A stretch of DNA of 64,000 nt from Hevea brasiliensis (taxonomy: Eukaryota > Streptophyta > Magnoliopsida > Malpighiales > Euphorbiaceae). The notes under the pieces are model-generated. The model was not told the origin of the DNA, ran no database searches, and saw nothing but the letters and a program-made list of their open reading frames with translations. This document shows, in pieces, positions 58,098 through 64,000 of this stretch. Location of the stretch: contig NC_079503.1 of assembly GCF_030052815.1 (NCBI RefSeq), positions 56,462,735-56,526,734 on the forward strand, read 5' to 3'. The stretch's first letter is position 1. Each line of letters opens with the position of its first letter. The position numbers and the translations under genes were made by a program.

Positions 58098-59690
58098 TGC
58101 AAGTGCACGGATCACTAACAAGTAATAAAGTGATGAGTAAAGTATCGTTCCCATGAGGAATTTGATTAGTAAGTACCAATCTACACAGTAATTTTGACTG
58201 TTTAGGCTATCGAACAATGAAAGAATGGAAGTTGTTTATTTTAAACACTAAAATGATAAACTTAAAATGAAGTAATCTATTTTGGAATAATTCCGAAATT
58301 AAGATTTCACACCTAAATCTTATTATGGATGTTATCTTATTTATTTAATAGTTTTGAGAATCGTTTACCTTGATGGAAATCAGTCCTAAGGTATCCTAAA
58401 TACTCTCTCAAGGTACTTAGGGTGTATTCTAATTAACTTAAACCCGACTTTCGTGGCGATCAAATTAATTAAAATCCCTTAAGGTCTTTGACTAATTTTG
58501 AAGTTCCACAAAGGTATCAGCCTATGTCTCGGTTAGAATTCCTAGGTTCAAAATCTTGATTTTCTAATATTAATCTTCATCTTTCAGTCCTTCAATTAAT
58601 ATCTACAATCAATACTAAGTGGGTACCAGCACATAGCATGTATTAAGATCACAAGAAATTAAATCAAGAAACCAATCTCAAATCTAATAAATAAAACTTA
58701 ATGTTATCCATAACAATGATTACAAGTATTACTCTCTCAATTCTAGAATATAAAAACTACTCACTCATGAGTTCAGCAAACATCATGATAAAAAGGTAAA
58801 GACAGTAAAAAGAAATCATATAGAAGAAATAAAACAATAAAAATCCGTTTAAGGAGATGGAATAAAGGAATCGAAGAGAGTTTGCAGCTTTGATCTTGTG
58901 GGATTTCAGCTGAAAAACTCCCCTTGATACTGTTATTCATCTCCTCAAGATGACTGGAGAGAGTGCAGAATGCGAGTCTCTCTAAAACTCCTAAAAGTGC
59001 TATCCAAGGATCCTCTCTCCCCAGGGTGTTTTCTCTTTCTATTTATAATAGTTGTTCTAGGGTTAGGTCATTTTGAGTCCCAAAAGCCTTAGGAGTCTAA
59101 TTTGAATGTGTAAACAAGAACGGGAACTCGGGTTTGAAAACTGGCTGCTGCAAGGTACACAGTCCATGGGTCACTACACGGCTCAGGGCCGAGTAACTTA
59201 CTGGAGTGGAATTACAGAGTCTTGCGTTGGCACAGAGACTTACACAGGTCTGCGCTGGCTACACGGGCCATGTACTTTTGTTTTCAGAAAGTTCTTTAAG
59301 TTTATGCTCGACAGAGACTTACACGAGTCCATGCAGATTACACGAGTCCAATTACACGACCCGTGTACTTTTATTTCTTCCTTTGGCTCTCTAGCTTTCG
59401 TCTGGCAGAAGGTTACACAAGTCTGTGGCTTGGCTTACACAGCCCGTGTACTTTATATCAACAGAAATTCTGAGTCTTTTGACTTCTCTAAGCTTTCCTT
59501 TTGCACTCCTATACTCTAGGGCTTCACCCAAACAGTTGAAATGATGTAGAAAACATGGAATTAAGGGCTTGATAATAGAAATTACAAAAACTAATGAAAT
59601 CAACTACTATGCATGAGATTACTTACCTAAATGCTATGAGATAGTATACAATTGTGCTTAAAAAAATCTATACAATTCAAGTGCATCAAT
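58098..59690 (-). mobile_element. LTR-like insertion G inside LTR F
   Basis: Aligned with LTR H, the LTR F sequence is interrupted here by 1,593 bp. On the minus strand it starts TGATGCACTTGAATTG and ends CCGTGCACTTGCA, so it has TG...CA termini. The end AGTATCGTTCCCATGAGGA region (58141-58162 plus strand) is a sequence I have often seen in plant LTRs. The middle (59150-59450) has repeated TACACGG/CCGTGTA motifs. No gag, pol or clear 5-bp target duplication was found (flanks ACCAC and ATTTT), so the boundaries may be off or the duplication decayed. The 137-codon open frame at 59106-59519 crosses the motif repeats and is not taken as a gene. Confidence 0.6.
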
Positions 59691-60168
59691 TTTGAAACAA
59701 TTTCAAATTTAGTTGGGAGTTTTAAGTGACCATAAAATAGTGGTTAGATGTCATAAATTTTCTTTTCCGCATTTTAAAAATTTTACGAAAATTTTGGCAG
59801 AATAACGACTATAGATATAAGAAAATAGTTCTTCAATTCACCTAAAAAAGCAATATACAATAACATCCCAGTCCAATTGCAATATTTCACAAATCATTTC
59901 CCATTTCATTCCAAGCAATCATCATATATATACAAAAGTAAGATTTCAAAATTTACAAACTCAAAGATTACACAAGACTTTTTGTACAACTGCTCAATAT
60001 TCATGATCATATACATATATGTACTGTAAATAGATCAAAAAGGAAAATACAATGGGCATTTCTAATACACTAAAAAATAAGACCGCAGAAAGCTCCAATC
60101 TACAGGTCACTCAGCCATCTAAGTAGACTTCTCCTTGCTCCTACCTGCGACAACATAACAAGCTATCA

Positions 60169-60185
60169 CTGAGTATTATACTCAG
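60169..60185 (-). other. Shared LTR hairpin, copy in LTR F
   Basis: The plus strand reads CTGAGT, loop ATTAT, ACTCAG, then TGGTGCAC. The stem equals that of LTR H (CTGAGT/ACTCAG) and differs from LTRs B, D and E by two paired changes. The loop is again 5 nt. Confidence 0.85.
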
Positions 60186-61080
60186 TGGTGCACAATCATA
60201 AATTTAATACTTTAAGTAAACACAATTTGTCAAAAATATAAATAAGAGTTTTCAACATTCATCTAATATTCATATTTTCAAAAATATTATATCAAATAAT
60301 TTTAAACATTGGTGTTGCTACAATTCACACCACTTAGGTCACGACACAAAATTTTCAATCAATACCATATTGTACACCAGGACAAAGCAATATACAACCT
60401 CACTAACCGAAATTAATGAGGGAGATGGCTAGCTAGTTATATGAGTACTCATCCAAACTCAACCTCAAGCTGGCAAGCCAGAGAGGGAAGAACATAATCA
60501 AAATCAACTCCATAGATGGAGGAGGAACACAATAATATTTGTCATGCCAAGTGTGGTTTCAAAAACCAGTTCAAACCATTTCATTCAAATAATTTCATTG
60601 CAAATCACTAGTCATATGTCATTCAAAATTTTCACTTATAGAATAGGCAACACACTATTTCTCAAATAAATTTCTTAAGGCCATAATAATAATAAAAAAA
60701 TAATCACACACACTCATTCAAATAAATTTCAAAGTGGAAAACAAAGAGTTAAAATTTGTTGTGCACAAACCTCCTTTACTTGTCTTGACTTAATCCAATC
60801 TTTCTCCTTCCTAGGAAAGCTCTTTTCCAACTGAAACACATAATTAAAGTGTCTCAATACTCATCCAAAATGTTTCCAATAATTAATCTAACGATTACAT
60901 TATGCATATTTAATTTACTTATGAAGTTTCATAAGATTTGAGTTCTGGACAGTTTTACTTCCTGACTTTTGAACCTAATTTTAGCCTAGTTCTAATCATA
61001 ATCTAGTGAGGTTCCTTCATAAAATTTGTCCCTCTATGTCCTAGTTTCATTTTGCAATTTTAATCACTCCATTTGGAGTT

Positions 61081-61905
61081 TTGGTTTTCAAGTTATGGTC
61101 AATTTATCACGTGTTGGTCCAATGACTTTTTATAGTTCCAGAACTAGGCAGATTCTATAACCTCACTTTGCCCATCCAATTAAACTAGCTACAATCTTAT
61201 TTTGGCCTAATGTTCTCCATATGAGTTGTTTCCCTATGTGTCCTGGTCACACTAGTTTAAAATCATAATTTTTAAAGTAATGTATGGTGAGTTATGGCAA
61301 TGTAACTGACCTGGACTCATAAACCCTATGCATCAGGATTTCAGGTTCAAGTCAGTGTTTTGTATCTCACATTTGAGGTTCTTATCCTCAAAATTTGGGT
61401 AAGGTTTCAAAATCAAAGTTGTAGCCCTGTTTCTTAGGTTTCCATAATAGCTTGGCTCATCCTAATTGAAGTTTTCTAGTGGAAGATATGGTATAAAAAC
61501 TGTTTTGGGGTCAAATGGCTATTTAGCTCATTTCCAGGATTTGAATTGCTAACTTATCCTGGCAAATTGTCCAAGTTTCATTGGGTTCTGGGTTTTGGTC
61601 GAAACACCAAAATTATAGTTCTAGGTCTTATAGAAGTTTTAGCTTTGGTTTCACTACATTTTCAGTTTTGTGGACCAAGTTATGGCATTTTTTCCAAAAC
61701 TGGTTGGATGGCCATTTGTCTAGGATTTTAGGTCAATTTTGATTCTGGTTAGTTTTGTTGACCTAATATGTTCTAACAAATTGGTTGGGTTAGAGTCAGA
61801 ATTTGGGTTCCTGATCTTCATGAAAAATGTGCTCCTATTTCTAACATTTCCAATGGTTAAAGAATCAGGTCATTCTGACTTTCCTAGAGTGAGTTATGGC
61901 CATTT
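61081..61905 (-). repeat. ~200-bp modules in LTR F
   Basis: AGTTATGG-like motifs near 61081, 61281, 61484, 61678 and 61893, spaced 200, 203, 194 and 215 bp. This is the complement of the CATAACT starts elsewhere. Confidence 0.6.
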
Positions 61906-63408
61906 GAACATTTACTGTTCATTTGGTCATTTTTCTAGGTCCAACATTAAGTCACCCAGATTCAAGTCAAATTTAGACCAACTTATGGTAAGTTTTTGGG
62001 CAAAGTTTCTTCATAAAAAATGTGAAATTATGACCCTATTTTCATATCCAATTGACCTCACACCAATTGGAGCAACACAACTCTACTTATGGCTATTTAA
62101 CCTTGCTCTACTCATTCGTCCAGAATTTAGTAATTCAATAACCATCACTTCTCTCAATTCCATTCATCAATTCATGTTAATTCTCAACTCAAAATAAACC
62201 AAATGACCACAATTAGGCATAATAACACCAATTGGTCAACATTTCTTTAAAACCCTAATTTTCACCCAAAACACTAATTCTCTTCTTCACAATTCACACA
62301 AAATCATGCAAGCTTAACTCAACAATCATATACATATCCTTAATCAAGCTACAATATATGTTTAATCAAATTAAAACTCATCAAAACCTTAATACTCTAT
62401 GGCTGCCAAAATTTTCATCTTCCATATTCCCATCATTTTCTTAATTTTTCATGCCAATTCAACTTAATTCTACATGCTTTAAAAGATTAAAGAAGGGAGA
62501 TGGCTTGGAAGATCACTTACCTTTATGAAGCTTTTTTAATCTTCCAAAGCTTTTCAAAATTTTCCTTTTTTTTACTTTCAATCTTTCTACTAGGGCCAAT
62601 TAACAAGGTTTTATTTTGGTGGGTATGAAATTTATGAAGAAACATTAGGGTTTAAGAAGCTTAGGGTGACCATTAATGGAGGAACTAAAAAGAAAAAGAG
62701 AGAGATAGGGAATGGAGAGCTGGCTGCCTTTAGGGAAGAAGAAGGATGATTTTTGTCTTTTTAATTTTAGCTTTATTTATGTCATAATTATCTCAAATTT
62801 TCATAATTTAAAAGTATAAATTAATTAGGTCATGCTTACTTCATGCTTATGTCATAAAACAGTTTAAAATTTGAATTTTTCTTTTCTTTTTCTCTTCTTC
62901 CACTATACCCCTACACATTTAATATATTTTTCAATATTTTAATTTTTCACACTTTAATGGACAAAGGTTAAAAGTCACCTCTATGAGTGAATTGACTAAA
63001 ATGCCCCTTATCGGGTCTGATTAATTTTTCTAATAGTGCTTGGTTACTTCTGAATTCTGATTCAAATATTTGGGCTTATTTTCTTTTCTTTTCTATGGTT
63101 TTCCAATTACCATTAGTTTCACAATTATTCCTAGGCCTGGGGTGTCATAGGGTTCCACACGAATTTAGGGTAACAATTGAGCTCGCAGTCGCTTTCTGGA
63201 TGGGTCACCCATCGCGGGGACCTCGGCTCATTTAACCGATTAGACTTTGTTTTTCTTATTTTTATTTCACCTTCATGTGATTTCTATTAATTTTTATTTA
63301 TGCTTTTCTAGATGACTTAAATATGGTTCTTAACATTCTGACTGTCCGGACAGACACTAGTCACCGGAACAGTAGAATGTATAGGCTGCTCAGTATGGGG
63401 GTGTTACA

Positions 63409-63450
63409 ATTCTCCCCCCTTAAATGAAATTTCGTTTCGAAATCTTACCT
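63409..63450 (-). other. Polypurine tract and inverted repeat of element F
   Basis: The minus strand reads GATTTCGAAACGAAATTTC, then AAGGGGGGAGAAT, then the LTR start TGTAACACC. Same arrangement as H and E. Confidence 0.85.
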
Positions 63451-63454
63451 GGCA

Positions 63455-64000
63455 TTAGTCTTTGAACAGTTGTGGGTGTTGCCTCCTTATGTCCTCCTCG
63501 CGGTCCCAAGTAGCCTCCTAGCTTGAATGATGGTTCCATAACACCTTGAGTAGTGGTATCTGCTTGTTCCTCAGCTGCTTCACCTCATGTGCTAGAATTT
63601 CTATGGGCTCTTCCTCATAAGTGAGGTCTGGATTCACTTCAATTTCTTCTATAGGTAGAATGTGAGAGGGGTTTAATCTATACCTCCTCAACATAGATAA
63701 ATGGAAAATATTGTGAATCTTTTCTAACTTTGGAGGCAATGCCAGTCTATATGCCAAAGGACCCTCTCTCTCCAGAACCTTATACGGCCAGATAAAGCGA
63801 GGACTCAATTTCCCTTTTCTACCAAACCTCATAATTTTCTTCCAAGGGCAGACTTTAAGGAATACCTTTTCACCCACAGCATACTCAATATCTCTTCTTT
63901 TCAAATCGATGTATGACTTCTGATGGTCTAATACAGCCTTGAGTCTATCTCGAATAAGCTTAATCTTCTCCTCACTTTGTTGGATAATTTCTGGGTCAAT
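63455..64000 (-). pseudogene. Gypsy integrase C-terminus with chromodomain-like tail (element F), runs off window
   Basis: The frame enters from the right edge with EEKIKLIRDRLKAVLDHQKS, then DLKRRDIEYAVGEKVFLKV, GPLAYRLALPPKLEKIHNIF and EEPIEILAHEVKQLRNKQIP, then VLWNHHSS. There a TAG (63515-63517) replaces the Gln or Gly-Gln codon seen in H (HHSGQEATWE). The same frame continues after it with EATWDREEDIRRQHPQLF to a stop at 63455. So the chromodomain-like tail is cut by one nonsense change; a Gln codon changed by one transition would explain it. Overall this copy is better preserved than that of H. Whether the rest of pol is intact lies outside the window. Confidence 0.88.

Larger units (their letters stand above)
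57969..63408 (-). repeat. 3' LTR of minus-strand gypsy element F, with insertion G
   Basis: On the minus strand it starts TGTAACACCCCC at 63408, next to a polypurine tract, and ends at 57969 with GTGTGATA where TGTGACA is expected (one transition in the final CA). Without G it is ~3,850 bp. Its end (AGGTAAGGTGTGA) and its GCATAACATGATCCCG box match LTR H, so F and H are one family in opposite orientation. It contains CATAACT modules, the shared hairpin at 60169-60185, and the CAATTGG inverted repeat near 62048-62071. It interrupts a copia gag. Confidence 0.9.

Noticed and set aside
59106..59519. 137-codon open frame in insertion G
   Set aside because: Its Tyr/Thr/Gly-rich repeats arise from the TACACG motif repeats in an LTR, and no family is recognised.

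Overview
The window is repeat-dominated nuclear DNA of a flowering plant, probably a eudicot. The evidence is nested Ty3/gypsy and Ty1/copia LTR retrotransposons with plant initiator-Met primer sites, very AT-rich spacers, and one relic of the EC1/ECA1 egg-cell secreted protein family, which is known only from flowering plants. I cannot name the species. No intact host gene, rRNA, tRNA or CRISPR array is visible.

Layout. (1) 1-8429: a recently inserted gypsy element (H, + strand) with 3,991-bp LTRs and a decayed, reverse-transcriptase-less interior; its 5' LTR is cut by the window edge. It abuts, and probably inserted into, a minus-strand LTR of the same kind (I, 8430-10162). (2) 10163-13638: AT-rich intergenic DNA with an EC1-like pseudogene (10394-10794), a degenerate ~75-bp repeat array, a possible copia LTR plus primer site, and a 63-bp tandem repeat. 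(3) 13639-29639: solo LTR A (duplicated target ATTTT), itself interrupted by solo LTR B (15052-18798) and by a copia element C on the minus strand (19420-28631). (4) 29810-30161 and 57257-57360: two halves of one unrecognised host exon-like reading frame. They are split by solo LTR D (30162-57251, target TGTGA), and removing D rejoins them in frame. (5) Inside D, at 31127-54521, lies a single 23.4-kb insertion E (target AAATA). It consists of six ~3.6-kb minus-strand LTRs alternating with five 351-bp internal segments that hold only a primer site and a polypurine tract. (6) 57361-64000: AT-rich DNA, a copia gag start, then a minus-strand gypsy LTR F (57969-63408) that cuts this gag and carries a further LTR-like insertion G (58098-59690). 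The integrase C-terminus of F runs off the window end.

How the parts relate. The gypsy LTRs H/F/I, B/D, A and E are diverged but share one architecture. They begin TGTAAY and mostly end in TGTTACA or TGTGACA. About 570-660 bp before the 3' end they carry a 6-bp stem/5-nt loop hairpin, whose stem changes by paired substitutions between families. Much of their length is a degenerate ~200-bp module that starts near a CATAACT motif. The locus shows both outcomes of LTR-LTR recombination: collapse to solo LTRs (A, B, D) and expansion into a tandem array (E).

The most unusual object is array E. Diagnostic substitutions order its six LTRs as a-b-c-b-c-a, implying duplication of a two-unit block. 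All five internal LTR/primer-site junctions lack the same 14 terminal bases. Clustered differences at CAG/CTG/CCGG sites leave open how much of the variation among copies comes from the assembly.
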